Positions 33,341-42,755 of a DNA stretch of 64,000 nt are shown here, one piece after another (the stretch's first letter is position 1; each line of letters starts with the position of its first letter). A model generated the notes under the pieces. It did not search any database. It saw only the letters and a list, made by a program, of their open reading frames with translations, and was not told the DNA's origin. The stretch comes from Cognatishimia sp. WU-CL00825 (lineage in GTDB: Bacteria; Pseudomonadota; Alphaproteobacteria; Rhodobacterales; Rhodobacteraceae). The stretch spans positions 620,001 through 684,000 of the forward strand of contig NZ_BAABWX010000001.1 in the NCBI RefSeq assembly GCF_040364665.1, read 5' to 3'. Both the position numbers and the translations under genes were made by a program.

Positions 33341-34857
33341 TAAAAGCCTCGTTCGAGCAAGAGTATTTGCAATGCTGCTTGGCGCGCGGTGTCATCAAGA
33401 CCAACTGCCCGAAAGGTTGCAAGCGCACTCGTCAGGGCCGGCAAGTCACCTGCGGCACCCTGTGAAAACAGCGTCATTGCCTGCAATATCACTTCGCCCA
33501 AATGGCCGCGCGCAAGACTGTTGGACAGGGATTGTGGGACGCCTGCGCCGTGAAAGGCGTCTGAAATCGCTTGGCTGGTTGTGTCCTGACCTCGTCGTGG
33601 AGGGAGCCCCAATGCAAGACCTGCCAAATAATCGCGGGGGCCGCGCTTGGCAGCCAACTCGTAGGCTGGGGACAACAGGGTGATCTTGCGTGCCAATGTT
33701 TGGGAAACACCGCTGAGCGACATTGTCATAAGCGGCTCTGCATAAAGCCGCGCAAAAGGAACCTCGAGCCGAGATGCTTGCATTGCGGCCCAAGCTGAGG
33801 GCAGGCGCACCGACACTTTTGCAGCATCCCCAGTTGCTATCGCTGTATCAAATTTCTGCAACGCGTCGACACGATCCCAAATCATGCCACTGGCGGCTGG
33901 TTTGCCCGCAGCATAGATGCCCAGCAACCGGTTCTCGGGCAAAGCCCCAACGCGGGCCAATCGTTCTGCGGCTTCGAGTTGTGCTTTCCAACCCGCTGTA
34001 TCGCGCAAATCTGAATGGGCATATTGCAGAGGAAGTGTCGTCGTTGGCTGTGGTTCGCCTATGGCTTCGTACAGGCGAAATTTCAATGGATCAGGAGATG
34101 ACGGTGTGACCAATATGGGGTCTTCTGCAAACAATTCTGGATCAAGGAACCGCAACAAAAGCGCATCTTCTTCTTCGGTCAAAAGACCCAGGAAATTTGC
34201 TGAATTCAGGGTAACGGCGGCTGTATTCCAGTCACCGGACCGAGCAGCGCAGAAAACCCGTGCGGCGTAACTGGGGGCAAGGTGGGCTGCCTGAGATAAG
34301 GTTTCACAAGCGCTGTCTTCTTCCCCTATCAGCAATGTTACATCAAAGCGTCTTTCAAATAGATCTGGCGTATCAGCGCCGCTCCGGTCGAGCAGCGCGT
34401 TGGCTTGTTCCAAGGCACCAAGCCGCACGAGCTTGTCGATGCGTGCCAACAGCAAAGTATCATTGCCATCTGAATCTACCGGGGGGTTCGCCTCTGCCAA
34501 AAGCAAAGTGTACAAAAGCGCCTGCATTGCGGGCAATGATTGCTGCGGTTGAATTGCAATCAAATCGGCCAGCACTTGCCCACGACTTTCTTGCCAGAGC
34601 GAGCTGGGTAAACCAGTGACCGCACTGGATAAAAGTCCCACAGCATCGCGTCCCTCGGTCCCCAGAGCCGACACCGACACTTTAGGGGTATTGCCACCAG
34701 CAGCGACAGGCGCTTCGGGTTCTATTTCGAGGGTCACCGTTGGCACTTTGTTCAACCAATCAATGGCCGACAAGGGTTCGGTTGATTGTGCCTGCACTGA
34801 GGGTGCAAAAAGAGCTGCGGCGCAAACCGCAACCCATTTAGAGACGTTAATTTGCAT
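33340..34857 (-). CDS. Conserved hypothetical periplasmic alpha-helical protein
   Basis: A 505-residue protein that I do not recognise beyond its being conserved in related bacteria next to xerD and aroK. A signal peptide (MQINVSKWVAVCAAALFAPSVQA) fixes the start at 34857. The rest is rich in leucine and alanine helices with TPR- or solenoid-like spacing (for example RLGALEQANALLDRSG and FLGLLTEEEDALLLRFL) and two to three cysteines. No catalytic motif is visible. It overlaps the upstream 49-residue membrane protein by 11 nt and xerD by one base. A scaffold or envelope role is possible, not shown. Confidence 0.85.
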   Translation of the reverse strand: MQINVSKWVAVCAAALFAPSVQAQSTEPLSAIDWLNKVPTVTLEIEPEAPVAAGGNTPKVSVSALGTEGRDAVGLLSSAVTGLPSSLWQESRGQVLADLIAIQPQQSLPAMQALLYTLLLAEANPPVDSDGNDTLLLARIDKLVRLGALEQANALLDRSGADTPDLFERRFDVTLLIGEEDSACETLSQAAHLAPSYAARVFCAARSGDWNTAAVTLNSANFLGLLTEEEDALLLRFLDPELFAEDPILVTPSSPDPLKFRLYEAIGEPQPTTTLPLQYAHSDLRDTAGWKAQLEAAERLARVGALPENRLLGIYAAGKPAASGMIWDRVDALQKFDTAIATGDAAKVSVRLPSAWAAMQASRLEVPFARLYAEPLMTMSLSGVSQTLARKITLLSPAYELAAKRGPRDYLAGLALGLPPRRGQDTTSQAISDAFHGAGVPQSLSNSLARGHLGEVILQAMTLFSQGAAGDLPALTSALATFRAVGLDDTARQAALQILLLERGF

Positions 34858-34996
34858 CCAACGGTACCGAAAGGCGAATCTCTTGCTGTGGTGCAGAAAA
34901 ATCTGCGCCAAAAATCGGTCCCAAATATGCATAGCCCACAAGCCCAATGGCCATGAGAACTATTAGGAAAAACAGTGCTCTTATGAGCTTGCCCAT
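34847..34996 (-). CDS. Small membrane protein, 49 residues
   Basis: A short frame with GGGGAA just upstream of its ATG. It encodes one N-terminal transmembrane helix (LIRALFFLIVLMAIGLVGYA, residues 4-23) followed by a short periplasmic tail of about 25 residues. Its last codons overlap the start of the 505-residue secreted protein in another frame by 11 nt, so the two are very likely translationally coupled and may act together. I recognise the pattern from other Rhodobacteraceae but know no function. Confidence 0.8.
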   Translation of the reverse strand: MGKLIRALFFLIVLMAIGLVGYAYLGPIFGADFSAPQQEIRLSVPLDAN

Positions 34997-35041
34997 GCGC
35001 TTCCCCAGTTTTTGTCTGCTCTTTTTTCCAACTTATAACTG

Positions 35042-35080
35042 GCCTTTTCGGCAATATCACGTCATTCAATGCGAAAAGGC
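35042..35080. promoter_or_regulatory. Inverted repeat in divergent promoter upstream of aroK
   Basis: GCCTTTTCG at 35042-35050 and CGAAAAGGC at 35072-35080 form a perfect 9-bp inverted repeat with a 21-nt spacer, between the small membrane protein gene and aroK. It could be an operator pair or a leader hairpin of aroK. Confidence 0.35.
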
Positions 35081-35134
35081 GGATTTTGGCCGGGATGGTG
35101 TCCAAAAACCCCTAAGTTGAGGCATCGCGTAGGC

Positions 35135-35671
35135 ATGAAACTTAAAAAGACAGTTGTAATGGTTGGCATGATGGGGGCTGGCAAAACCGCTGTTGGGCGG
35201 GCATTAGCAGCAAAGTTGAACGTGCCGTTCCTGGATTCGGACGCTGAAATTGTAAAAGCCGCAAATTTGTCGATTGCAGAAATTTTTGACCGAGACGGTG
35301 AAACGTTTTTTCGGCAAAAAGAAAGCCAGGTGATCGACAGATTGCTAGACGAAGAGCGCGGCATTTTATCCACCGGTGGGGGCGCATTCTTGGCTGAAGG
35401 CAATCGCGCGATGATCACTGAAAAAGGTATTTCAGTTTGGTTGGATGCGGATCTAGAGCTCTTGTGGCAACGGGTACGCCATAAAGACACGCGCCCGTTG
35501 TTACACACGCCTAATCCCAAGGCCACTTTGCGAGAGATTTATGAGCAAAGAGTGCCAATTTATGCCAAAGCGGATTTGTCCGTAAAGTCGCTGACGGCTT
35601 ATTCAATTGAAAATATGGCGGATCGCGTTCTTGAGGCGTTGAAATCACGTCCAGATGTGTTGGAGACTTAA
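35135..35671 (+). CDS. aroK: Shikimate kinase
   Basis: Phosphorylates shikimate at the 3-hydroxyl with ATP in aromatic amino acid synthesis. From the ATG at 35135 it has 178 residues with Walker A GMMGAGKTAVG, the substrate-binding segments DSDAEI and DRDGETFFRQKE, STGGGAFL, and the lid arginine in KDTRPLL. The frame is open 22 codons further upstream, but the usual family N-terminus begins near MKLKKTVVMVG. aroB follows after one base, giving the common aroKB operon. Confidence 0.95.
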   Translation: MKLKKTVVMVGMMGAGKTAVGRALAAKLNVPFLDSDAEIVKAANLSIAEIFDRDGETFFRQKESQVIDRLLDEERGILSTGGGAFLAEGNRAMITEKGISVWLDADLELLWQRVRHKDTRPLLHTPNPKATLREIYEQRVPIYAKADLSVKSLTAYSIENMADRVLEALKSRPDVLET

Positions 35672-35672
35672 T

Positions 35673-36785
35673 ATGGAAACCGTTCATGTTGGTTTGGGCG
35701 ATCGCGCCTATGATATTCACATCGGACCAGGATTGTTATCACAGGCCGGTAAGCTAATTGGGCAAATAAGCGGTCGCAAACGCATGATGATTGTCACAGA
35801 GGAAAACGTGGCACGTTTGCATTTGGCAACTTTGCAGGCTGGACTGGCCGCAGGCGGTATCGAATCAGAAGCGTTGATCCTGCCCCCCGGAGAAAGCACA
35901 AAGAGCTGGACCTATTTTGAGCAAACGGTGGAATGGCTATTGTCTCAGAAAGTTGAGCGCCAAGATTTGGTCATCGCTTTTGGCGGGGGTGTCATTGGCG
36001 ATTTGACAGGATTTGCAGCAGCTTCGTTGCGTCGCGGCGTGGGTTTCGTGCAAATTCCAACGTCGTTATTGGCGCAAGTGGATAGCTCTGTTGGTGGCAA
36101 AACCGGCATCAATGCGCCTCAGGGCAAAAATCTGATTGGTGCGTTTCACCAACCCACCCTGGTTCTCGCAGACATAGAAGTGTTGGGCACCATGACGCCA
36201 CGCGATTTTCTGTCTGGCTACGGCGAAGTCGTCAAATACGGCATGTTGGGTGATTCCGACTTTTTTGATTGGCTGGAAGTGCAGGGGCCAAAATTAGCCG
36301 CTGGTGATCAGACCGCGCGTATTGCTGCGGTGAAACGGTCTTGTGAAATGAAAGCTGATATCGTGATGCGCGATGAAACAGAGCAGGGTGATCGTGCTTT
36401 GTTGAATCTGGGGCATACGTTTTGTCATGCGCTCGAAGCCGCCACTGGATATGGTGATCGGCTGTTGCACGGCGAGGGTGTGGCGATCGGATGTGCGTTG
36501 GCTTTTGAAGTGTCCTCGCGTCTGGGCCTCTGCGCTCAAGAAGACCCAAGCCGAGTGCGGGCGCATCTCAAGGCTATGAATATGAAAACTGACCTGGCGG
36601 ATATTGAAGGTGCATTGCCGGACGCAGACGGATTGCTGGAGCTCATGGCCCAAGACAAGAAAGTCGTCGATGGTCAGTTGCGGTTTATTCTGGCCAAGAG
36701 CATCGGCGCAGCGTTTGTGACTTCTGACGTGCCAAAGTCTGTTGTGCATGATGTGCTTAGCGATGCTTTGAAGCAAAGACACTGA
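35673..36785 (+). CDS. aroB: 3-dehydroquinate synthase
   Basis: Converts DAHP to 3-dehydroquinate with NAD and a divalent metal, the second step of the shikimate pathway. The 370 residues show the NAD-binding segment AFGGGVIGDLTGFAAAS, QIPTSLLAQVDSSVGGKTG, and metal-binding positions in SGYGEVVKYG, LGHTFCHALE and LLHGEGVAIG. It starts right after the aroK stop and is translated with it. A terminator hairpin follows 10 nt after the stop. Confidence 0.97.
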   Translation: METVHVGLGDRAYDIHIGPGLLSQAGKLIGQISGRKRMMIVTEENVARLHLATLQAGLAAGGIESEALILPPGESTKSWTYFEQTVEWLLSQKVERQDLVIAFGGGVIGDLTGFAAASLRRGVGFVQIPTSLLAQVDSSVGGKTGINAPQGKNLIGAFHQPTLVLADIEVLGTMTPRDFLSGYGEVVKYGMLGDSDFFDWLEVQGPKLAAGDQTARIAAVKRSCEMKADIVMRDETEQGDRALLNLGHTFCHALEAATGYGDRLLHGEGVAIGCALAFEVSSRLGLCAQEDPSRVRAHLKAMNMKTDLADIEGALPDADGLLELMAQDKKVVDGQLRFILAKSIGAAFVTSDVPKSVVHDVLSDALKQRH

Positions 36786-36795
36786 TACAAATAAA

Positions 36796-36826
36796 AAATA
36801 CCGAGCACCAAAGGTACTCGGTATTT
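36796..36826. terminator. Bidirectional terminator between aroB and an RTX gene
   Basis: Stem AAATACCGAG / CTCGGTATTT extended by ACC / GGT across one mismatch. On the minus strand it is followed by TTTTTTAT, so it serves the convergent RTX gene best; aroB probably uses it as well. Confidence 0.8.
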
Positions 36827-36845
36827 ATGCGCTTCTCATTTTTGC

Positions 36846-37766
36846 TTAGACAAATATCAAATCGTCAGCAAAAAAGTTTGAACCAAGTTTCAGATCGCTT
36901 GCGGTCACATTCTCAAGCAAAACATTCGCGCCACTGGCTGCTTCCAGCAGGACATCTGTTCCAACTTGTGTCGCAACAATTTGGCCCATCTTTTTCATAT
37001 GGATGCTATCGTCAATGGCATCAAAATCTTCGACGATATTGTCAGTGCCGCTGAATTTCCGGAAATGAAACGAATCTTCGCCGGTGCCGCCGATCAGCGT
37101 GTCAGCGCCCCATTTATCGACAAGATTGTCGTTACCAGCGCCGCCATCCGACACGTCGTCGCCTTTGCCGCCGTCAAGACGGTCATCGTCTGCGCCGCCT
37201 TCAAGATGGTCATCATGGGCACCGCCCAAAAGCGTGTCATTGCCTTCATGGCCAAGCAAAATGTCAGCGCCGCCTTGACCGTGCAACTTGTCGTTGCCCG
37301 CTTCGCCCTTTAGCTCGTCCTGACCACGCCCACCGTCAAGTAAGTCATTGTCATCTCCGCCGAATAACGTGTCATTGCCGCGGCCCCCTAAGAGCGTGTC
37401 ATTGCCAGCATCCCCGGCAAGATAGTCATTGTGCAAGTCGCCGAAAAGCCAGTCATTGTCACTGCCGCCAAACAGGTAGTCATCGCCGTTGCCGCCGCGC
37501 AAAGTGTCATCACCGCTGTCGCCAATCAGAATATCTGAGGCACCTTCGCCTTTCAGCTCGTCGTTGCCTTCGCCACCCTTCAATTCGTCGTAGCCATCGC
37601 CACCAAACAGGGCGTCGTCGCCATCATCCCCAAAAAGCGTGTCGTTGCCGGCGTTGCCAATCAGGGTATCGTTGCCATCAAGACCATGAATTTCGTCGTT
37701 GCCTTCATAAGTGATCAGCAGATCATCAAACGCAGTTCCAACTTTGATTTCATCGATCGGGGGCAT
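36846..37766 (-). CDS. RTX calcium-binding protein
   Basis: A 306-residue protein made almost entirely of RTX nonapeptides (residues 21-233, units such as GNDTLFGDD and GGDGYDELK) that fold into a Ca2+-dependent beta-roll. A C-terminal region ending in DDLIFV follows, typical of the uncleaved type I secretion signal. There is no signal peptide and no catalytic domain, so it may be a surface or matrix protein or a repeat-only fragment of a larger family. AGGA lies 8 nt before the ATG. No type I exporter is encoded in the window. Confidence 0.9.
   Translation of the reverse strand: MPPIDEIKVGTAFDDLLITYEGNDEIHGLDGNDTLIGNAGNDTLFGDDGDDALFGGDGYDELKGGEGNDELKGEGASDILIGDSGDDTLRGGNGDDYLFGGSDNDWLFGDLHNDYLAGDAGNDTLLGGRGNDTLFGGDDNDLLDGGRGQDELKGEAGNDKLHGQGGADILLGHEGNDTLLGGAHDDHLEGGADDDRLDGGKGDDVSDGGAGNDNLVDKWGADTLIGGTGEDSFHFRKFSGTDNIVEDFDAIDDSIHMKKMGQIVATQVGTDVLLEAASGANVLLENVTASDLKLGSNFFADDLIFV
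37068..37706 (-). repeat. RTX nonapeptide array (coding)
   Basis: About 23 imperfect nine-residue Gly/Asp units, visible in DNA as imperfect 27-nt repeats containing TCATTGCC or TCGTCGCC. Coding repeat, not CRISPR. Confidence 0.88.
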
Positions 37767-38125
37767 GGCAATATTCCTAAACTGATAAACTGGCTAGTCG
37801 CGCTACGGGTGCATCGCGATCATTGGCGAACGAAAACTATTGGCAAGCTGCCAACAGATCGACTTACGGATTTATTGAAATCGTAAGGTTCTATTATAAG
37901 GGGGAATATATCGACTTTCGTTGCGTAGTGCAAAAAATGTGTCGAAATTGCGGCTGAAAAAAATGCAAAAATCTTATTCTAAGCTGAGTTTGTTGCCGGT
38001 TAGGAAACAACCCCACTAAGAACGTCATCATTGTTTGTAAAGTGCAAATTTGGGCACGGTTTGGATCATCGCAAGAAAAGAAGTGAGCTCGAATCAACCC
38101 ATAAGGACAATTTGTGTAGGCACAA
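37767..38125. other. Intergenic region upstream of the RTX gene
   Basis: About 360 nt without a supported gene, which should contain the RTX gene promoter. It holds an inverted repeat TTGGCA / TGCCAA (about 37835-37850). A hairpin CTTACGGATTT / AAATCGTAAG with one bulged G lies at 37863-37887 and has no T-run, so it may be an operator or 5'-leader structure. Otherwise I see nothing. Confidence 0.5.
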
Positions 38126-38153
38126 AAAAGCCACCGCAAAATCGGTGGCTTTT
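38126..38153 (-). terminator. Terminator of ssb
   Basis: An 11-bp stem (AAAAGCCACCG / CGGTGGCTTTT) followed on the minus strand by TTTTTTGTG, 25 nt past the ssb stop. Confidence 0.88.
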
Positions 38154-38178
38154 CTTAGATGCTAATACCGGACTGTAA

Positions 38179-38694
38179 TTAGAAGGGGATCTCGTCATCC
38201 AGATCGCGTGAAGGTGCACTTTGCTGCCCTCCACCATAGTTGCCTTGTTGGCCGCTGTCATAACCGCCGCCTTGACCGCCAGATTGGTCTCCGCCAAATC
38301 CGCCGCCCTGAGAGCCTCCACCGCCGCCGCCGCCACCTTCGCCACGGCCGTCGAGCATTGTGAGCGTGCTGCCAAAACCCTGCAAAACGATTTCGGTTGA
38401 ATAGCGATCCTGACCGGATTGATCTTGCCATTTGCGGGTTTGCAGTTGGCCTTCGATATAGACCTTAGAGCCTTTGCGTAGGTATTGCTCGCAAACGCGC
38501 ACCAAGCCTTCGCTAAAGACGGCAACAGAATGCCATTCGGTCTTTTCGCGGCGTTCGCCAGTGTTGCGATCTTTCCAATTTTCAGACGTAGCAATCCGCA
38601 GATTGCAAACTTTGCCGCCATTTTGGAAACTGCGAACTTCTGGGTCGCGGCCCAAATTGCCAATCAGCATTACTTTGTTAAGTGATCCGGCCAT
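38179..38694 (-). CDS. ssb: Single-stranded DNA-binding protein
   Basis: Binds single-stranded DNA as a tetramer in replication, repair and recombination. The 171 residues from the ATG at 38694 begin [19 protein letters not shown], the standard OB-fold start. They continue with a Gly/Gln-rich linker and end in DDEIPF, the tail that binds partner proteins. The frame is open to 38781, but that part is not family-like, and AGGGGG lies 9 nt before the chosen start. Divergent from a lytic transglycosylase gene. Confidence 0.97.
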   Translation of the reverse strand: MAGSLNKVMLIGNLGRDPEVRSFQNGGKVCNLRIATSENWKDRNTGERREKTEWHSVAVFSEGLVRVCEQYLRKGSKVYIEGQLQTRKWQDQSGQDRYSTEIVLQGFGSTLTMLDGRGEGGGGGGGGSQGGGFGGDQSGGQGGGYDSGQQGNYGGGQQSAPSRDLDDEIPF

Positions 38695-38872
38695 GTCGCC
38701 AACCCCCTGAATCTGTTTTTCGCTTTGGCAAAGCTTACACCACCACAGACAACGGAATGCCAGCAGAAACTTGCCTTCCATCTATGTAGGATTTTGGCAA
38801 AGTCTTCAAAATTTGTTAACAGGCGCTATATTGAGCGAAATTGCACGCAGGTTTGCAAGTGGGGCAGGAACA

Positions 38873-39460
38873 ATGTTGACACGTTTTACCATAGGTTTGG
38901 TTGGCGCATTACTGCTTGGCCATCCGCTGTCCGCAAAGGATTTGGTTGGTGGAAAATCACGGATCGCATTGTTTAAAAGCCAGTTGAATGTATTGGATAC
39001 ACGCGCCTCACAGCAATATAACAACGCCGTACGCCTAAAGCCCCAACCCGTGATTACGCCGACCAAATGGGGCACAAAGCCATTTAACGGTAAGTATCGC
39101 GGACCATATTTGGATTTGGCGCGCAATGCGGCTCTGAAATACGACGTACCGGTGGATCTTTTCTTGCGCTTGGTCCAGCAGGAAAGCGGCTGGAAAGCCA
39201 ATGCGCGCTCACATAAGGGGGCGCTTGGATTGGCGCAACTTATGCCTGGCACCGCTGCATTGCTTGGCGTTAATGCGCATGACCCGCAAGAAAATCTTGA
39301 AGGTGGCGCCAAATATTTGTCACAGCAATATAATCGTTTCCGATCGTGGCGATTGGCATTGGCCGCTTATAATGCTGGGCCAGAAGCCGTGCAGAAATAC
39401 GGTGGCGTGCCGCCGTATAAAGAAACCCAAAATTACGTTAAAATCATTTGGGGCAGCTAG
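38873..39460 (+). CDS. Lytic transglycosylase (SLT domain)
   Basis: A periplasmic murein lytic transglycosylase of 195 residues that cleaves between MurNAc and GlcNAc. The signal peptide ([21 protein letters not shown]) and AGGA 5 nt upstream fix the start at 38873. The catalytic glutamate is Glu104 in [12 protein letters not shown], followed by [14 protein letters not shown] and the AAYNAGP motif. It is small and single-domain, like family 1 soluble enzymes that clear peptidoglycan for envelope machines. The stop is directly next to the convergent AraC gene stop. Confidence 0.93.
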   Translation: MLTRFTIGLVGALLLGHPLSAKDLVGGKSRIALFKSQLNVLDTRASQQYNNAVRLKPQPVITPTKWGTKPFNGKYRGPYLDLARNAALKYDVPVDLFLRLVQQESGWKANARSHKGALGLAQLMPGTAALLGVNAHDPQENLEGGAKYLSQQYNRFRSWRLALAAYNAGPEAVQKYGGVPPYKETQNYVKIIWGS

Positions 39461-40261
39461 CTATAGCGGTGTCTTTCGGGCCTTTTTACGCAGATCGCTT
39501 GGTGTTGCGCCACAGTGCTGCAAGATAAAACGCGTAAAATACGGGGCGCTGCCAAACCCAAGAGATTCAGATATTTTTTTGAATGAACTTGTTTCGTTGA
39601 CCAATTTCTCGCGCGCCGCATGCAAAGTGCACTGAACCAGTAATTCTGCGGCGGTCATGCCAGCCGTTTCACGGCACACGCGCGTCAAATGCGTTGGGGT
39701 CACTTCCAAGGCTTTGGCATAAGCGCCCATGGGCTGACCCGTTTCAAAACTCTGGGCAAGCAAATCACAATAGCGACGCACAAGCCGCATTGCTGCTTTC
39801 TGCTTTTTTTGTGGCTGGGCGCTTTGAATTTGGCGGCGCAACCAAATGGCAAGTAGATGGGCATGGGCCGCTGTTGCTTCTTCAACGTAGGGCCTGTTTT
39901 GCGTCAATTCGCGGCGCATGTCTTCGATTAGTCCGGTCAATTCGCTTTGAATAAGCCCGTCTTGCACACGTAAAAGGTGGCATTGTTCGGGGAAAGCACC
40001 AGAGGCTGTTGAAGGAATGAATACTGCTTGCCCCAAAGTCTGGCGGCCAATTTCAATGGCCCACAAATGACTTGCAGGAACAAATAACGCGTTATGGGTG
40101 CTGAAGCCACGCCGCACACCGTGTAGATTCACAACACCTTGACCACGGGTTGTCCAAAGCAGCAGGTTGGTGGGCTGCTTGTGAACAAGTTCTAATGTCC
40201 AACTTTCAGCCTGCATCAATTGTGCAAAGGTGCAAACTCGCACCGCGTCTTGGGAAAACAT
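39461..40261 (-). CDS. AraC family transcriptional regulator
   Basis: A 266-residue regulator with an N-terminal cupin-like sensing region (LLLWTTRGQGVVNLHGVRRGF, then LFVPASHLWAIEI) and a C-terminal double helix-turn-helix (GAYAKALEVTPTHLTRVCRE, then ISESLGFGSAPYFTRFI). Residues before the ATG at 40261 need a TTG start and are not favoured. The target is unknown; it is flanked by unrelated genes and has about 125 nt upstream with its own promoter. Confidence 0.92.
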   Translation of the reverse strand: MFSQDAVRVCTFAQLMQAESWTLELVHKQPTNLLLWTTRGQGVVNLHGVRRGFSTHNALFVPASHLWAIEIGRQTLGQAVFIPSTASGAFPEQCHLLRVQDGLIQSELTGLIEDMRRELTQNRPYVEEATAAHAHLLAIWLRRQIQSAQPQKKQKAAMRLVRRYCDLLAQSFETGQPMGAYAKALEVTPTHLTRVCRETAGMTAAELLVQCTLHAAREKLVNETSSFKKISESLGFGSAPYFTRFILQHCGATPSDLRKKARKTPL

Positions 40262-40387
40262 GTCTTTTGGCAAAAGGCTTGTGCTCCGTAAGCTGCGTTC
40301 TAGTCAATGTCCAGATCAGAGAAGGAAAAGCTCTGATACTTATCATAATAAGACATTAAAAGTCGATTGAAGCAAGGAATGGCAAGT

Positions 40388-41263
40388 TCATGCGGGTGAA
40401 TATTTAGTCCATGCTGCCATCTTTGATCGAAACCAAGTGCGTTGCCGTTTTGCGTATTGACGGGTTGCGATGTTTGAAAGGTCTCTGGCTTTGTCCAAAG
40501 TCAGATCTCCCTGTAAGTGGGCGATCAGTTCTGGGGCACCAATGGCTTTGGAAGAGGGCAAGCTTGGATCCCAATTTGGCAGGTTTGCTTGCGCCTCTGC
40601 AAGGGCACCTTTTTGCAACATCATGTCAAATCGTTTGGAAATACGGGCATTTAGCCAGTCTTTATCAACATCAAACAAAATGGGCATACAATCGCCGAGC
40701 GGTAAAATGGGGGCAGGCGTTTCATCTTGCCATTGCCACAAGGGGCGCCCGGTGGCTGTTTGAACTTCCCAAGCGCGTTGGACACGCATCGGATTAAGCA
40801 CATCAATGCGTTCAAGCGTCCGGGCATCCAGTTCGCTGCGCAAAGCATCAATGCCGTGCTCTGCAACTCTTTGATTTGCCTTTGAACGTAATGCAGGCGG
40901 GGTGGGGGGGATCTCTGCCAAACCATCGGTTAGCGCTTTGAAATACAACCCAGTTCCACCTACGATAATTGGGCGATCCCCTTTTTTTATCAAAGGTTTG
41001 ACATCTTTTAACCAATGGCCAACGGAATATTCTTGGGTCTTGTCGATGTACCCATAAAGCAGGTGAGGTGCTGCCGCTTCATCTTCTTCAGATGGACGTG
41101 CAGAGAGCACGCGCCAATTGTTATAGACCTGCAATGCATCAGCGTTCACAATCACGCCACCTTGGCGCGCCACAATTTCCAACGCTAATGCGCTTTTGCC
41201 GCTCGCAGTTGGTCCGGCAATAAGCACGGGTTGCTCTGAGGACAGCTTATTGATCTCAAACAT
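40388..41263 (-). CDS. miaA: tRNA dimethylallyltransferase
   Basis: Adds a dimethylallyl group to N6 of A37 in tRNAs that read UNN codons. The 291 residues show the P-loop GPTASGKS at 17-24, DALQVY (the catalytic aspartate region) and [15 protein letters not shown], and end with [15 protein letters not shown], the conserved tRNA-binding part. Length is normal. It is divergent from pyrH across 120 nt. Confidence 0.95.
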   Translation of the reverse strand: MFEINKLSSEQPVLIAGPTASGKSALALEIVARQGGVIVNADALQVYNNWRVLSARPSEEDEAAAPHLLYGYIDKTQEYSVGHWLKDVKPLIKKGDRPIIVGGTGLYFKALTDGLAEIPPTPPALRSKANQRVAEHGIDALRSELDARTLERIDVLNPMRVQRAWEVQTATGRPLWQWQDETPAPILPLGDCMPILFDVDKDWLNARISKRFDMMLQKGALAEAQANLPNWDPSLPSSKAIGAPELIAHLQGDLTLDKARDLSNIATRQYAKRQRTWFRSKMAAWTKYSPA

Positions 41264-41383
41264 TCACTGTATTCCGTGTTTTTTCGGCCAAGGGTGCAGA
41301 AGATGTCATATCTCGCATTGAACCTGACGCTGTTTTCCGACATCTTGCGCGCAATTTAGATCTATGCGCGGACGGAGTGCAAC

Positions 41384-42115
41384 ATGGCTGACGCTAACCC
41401 GGAAAACGAGACCACTTTTAAACGTGTGATGCTTAAGATTTCGGGGGAGGCGTTGATGGGAGATCAAGGATTTGGTCTTAACCCGCCAACGGTTCAACGG
41501 ATCGCGGAAGAAGTAAAGACCGTGCACGACCTTGGGGTCGAAATTTGTATGGTCATTGGGGGCGGTAATATTTTCCGCGGCCTTTCCGGATCCGCACAAG
41601 GCATGGAACGCACCACAGCAGACTATATGGGCATGCTGGCCACGGTCATGAATGCTTTGGCAATGCAATCAGCGCTAGAGGAACTGGGCGTGTTCACGCG
41701 GGTTATTTCGGCCATCCCAATGGATCAGGTTTGCGAGCCATATATCCGTCGTCGCGCCGTGCGCCACCTTGAAAAGAAACGGGTGTGTATTTTTGCCGCT
41801 GGCACAGGTAACCCATATTTCACAACCGACACTGCGGCGACCCTGCGGGCAAATGAAATGGCCTGCGAGGCGATATTCAAAGGCACCAAGGTCGACGGTG
41901 TCTATGACAAAGATCCGGTGAAATTTGAAGATGCCGTTCGCTATGATACCGTGAGCTATGACGATGTGCTGGCGAAACGGTTGGGGGTTATGGATGCCTC
42001 TGCGATTGCGCTGGCGCGCGACAACAACTTGCCCATTATCGTTTTCTCGCTAGATGAACCCGGTGGCTTCCGCGGCATTCTTGCGGGCAAAGGGACCTAT
42101 ACAAAGGTTCAATAA
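41384..42115 (+). CDS. pyrH: UMP kinase
   Basis: Phosphorylates UMP to UDP in pyrimidine nucleotide synthesis. The 243 residues belong to the amino-acid kinase fold, with [10 protein letters not shown] near the start, [26 protein letters not shown] and [17 protein letters not shown] lies 6 nt before the ATG. It is the first gene of the long plus-strand cluster leading to the envelope genes and is followed by frr, the usual pairing. Confidence 0.97.
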   Translation: MADANPENETTFKRVMLKISGEALMGDQGFGLNPPTVQRIAEEVKTVHDLGVEICMVIGGGNIFRGLSGSAQGMERTTADYMGMLATVMNALAMQSALEELGVFTRVISAIPMDQVCEPYIRRRAVRHLEKKRVCIFAAGTGNPYFTTDTAATLRANEMACEAIFKGTKVDGVYDKDPVKFEDAVRYDTVSYDDVLAKRLGVMDASAIALARDNNLPIIVFSLDEPGGFRGILAGKGTYTKVQ

Positions 42116-42174
42116 ACCTTTTAGTGTTAGGTATAAATCCGGGGCACGGCCCCACAGAAGCAGAGTAAATCGCC

Positions 42175-42738
42175 ATGTCTGAAGAATTTGAGCTTGATAC
42201 CGATGACCTGACCCGTCGAATGGACGGTGCTATGGCCAATCTTAGAACAGAATTTGCCTCGTTGCGCACCGGGCGCGCCTCGGCCTCGATGCTAGAGCCT
42301 GTGCAGGTTGACGCTTATGGGTCTATGACGCCGATCAATCAGGTTGGGACGGTAAACGTGCCAGAACCCCGCATGGTGACTATCAATGTTTGGGACAAAG
42401 GCTTGGTTGGCAAAGTTGAAAAAGCCATTCGCGAATCTGGTCTGGGCATTAACCCGCAGCTCAACGGCACCATTATCATGTTGCCCATTCCCGAGCTTAA
42501 CGAAGAACGCCGCCGGGATTTGACAAAAGTTGCCGGACAATATGCGGAAAACGCCCGAATTTCCGTGCGCAATCTGCGTCGCGATGGCATGGACCAGATC
42601 AAAAAGGCCAAAAACGACGGCATGTCAGAAGATGACCAAAAGCTATGGGAATCCGAAGTTCAAGACATGACGGATGCCTATATCAAAAAGGTGGACGAGG
42701 CGCTTGAGACAAAGCAAGCCGAGATCATGCAGGTCTAA
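42175..42738 (+). CDS. frr: Ribosome recycling factor
   Basis: Splits the post-termination ribosome together with EF-G. The 187 residues are standard: [24 protein letters not shown] near the start, then [35 protein letters not shown] and [16 protein letters not shown]. Only a weak ribosome site is visible. It sits between pyrH and uppS as in most alphaproteobacteria. Confidence 0.97.
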   Translation: MSEEFELDTDDLTRRMDGAMANLRTEFASLRTGRASASMLEPVQVDAYGSMTPINQVGTVNVPEPRMVTINVWDKGLVGKVEKAIRESGLGINPQLNGTIIMLPIPELNEERRRDLTKVAGQYAENARISVRNLRRDGMDQIKKAKNDGMSEDDQKLWESEVQDMTDAYIKKVDEALETKQAEIMQV

Positions 42739-42755
42739 GGCAGAGAGGTCTGAGC

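Noticed and set aside
37068..37706. Second block of regular repeats and an open frame on the opposite strand
   Set aside because: The repeats encode RTX units on the minus strand; the plus-strand frame (around 36966-37313) is a low-complexity shadow of them.
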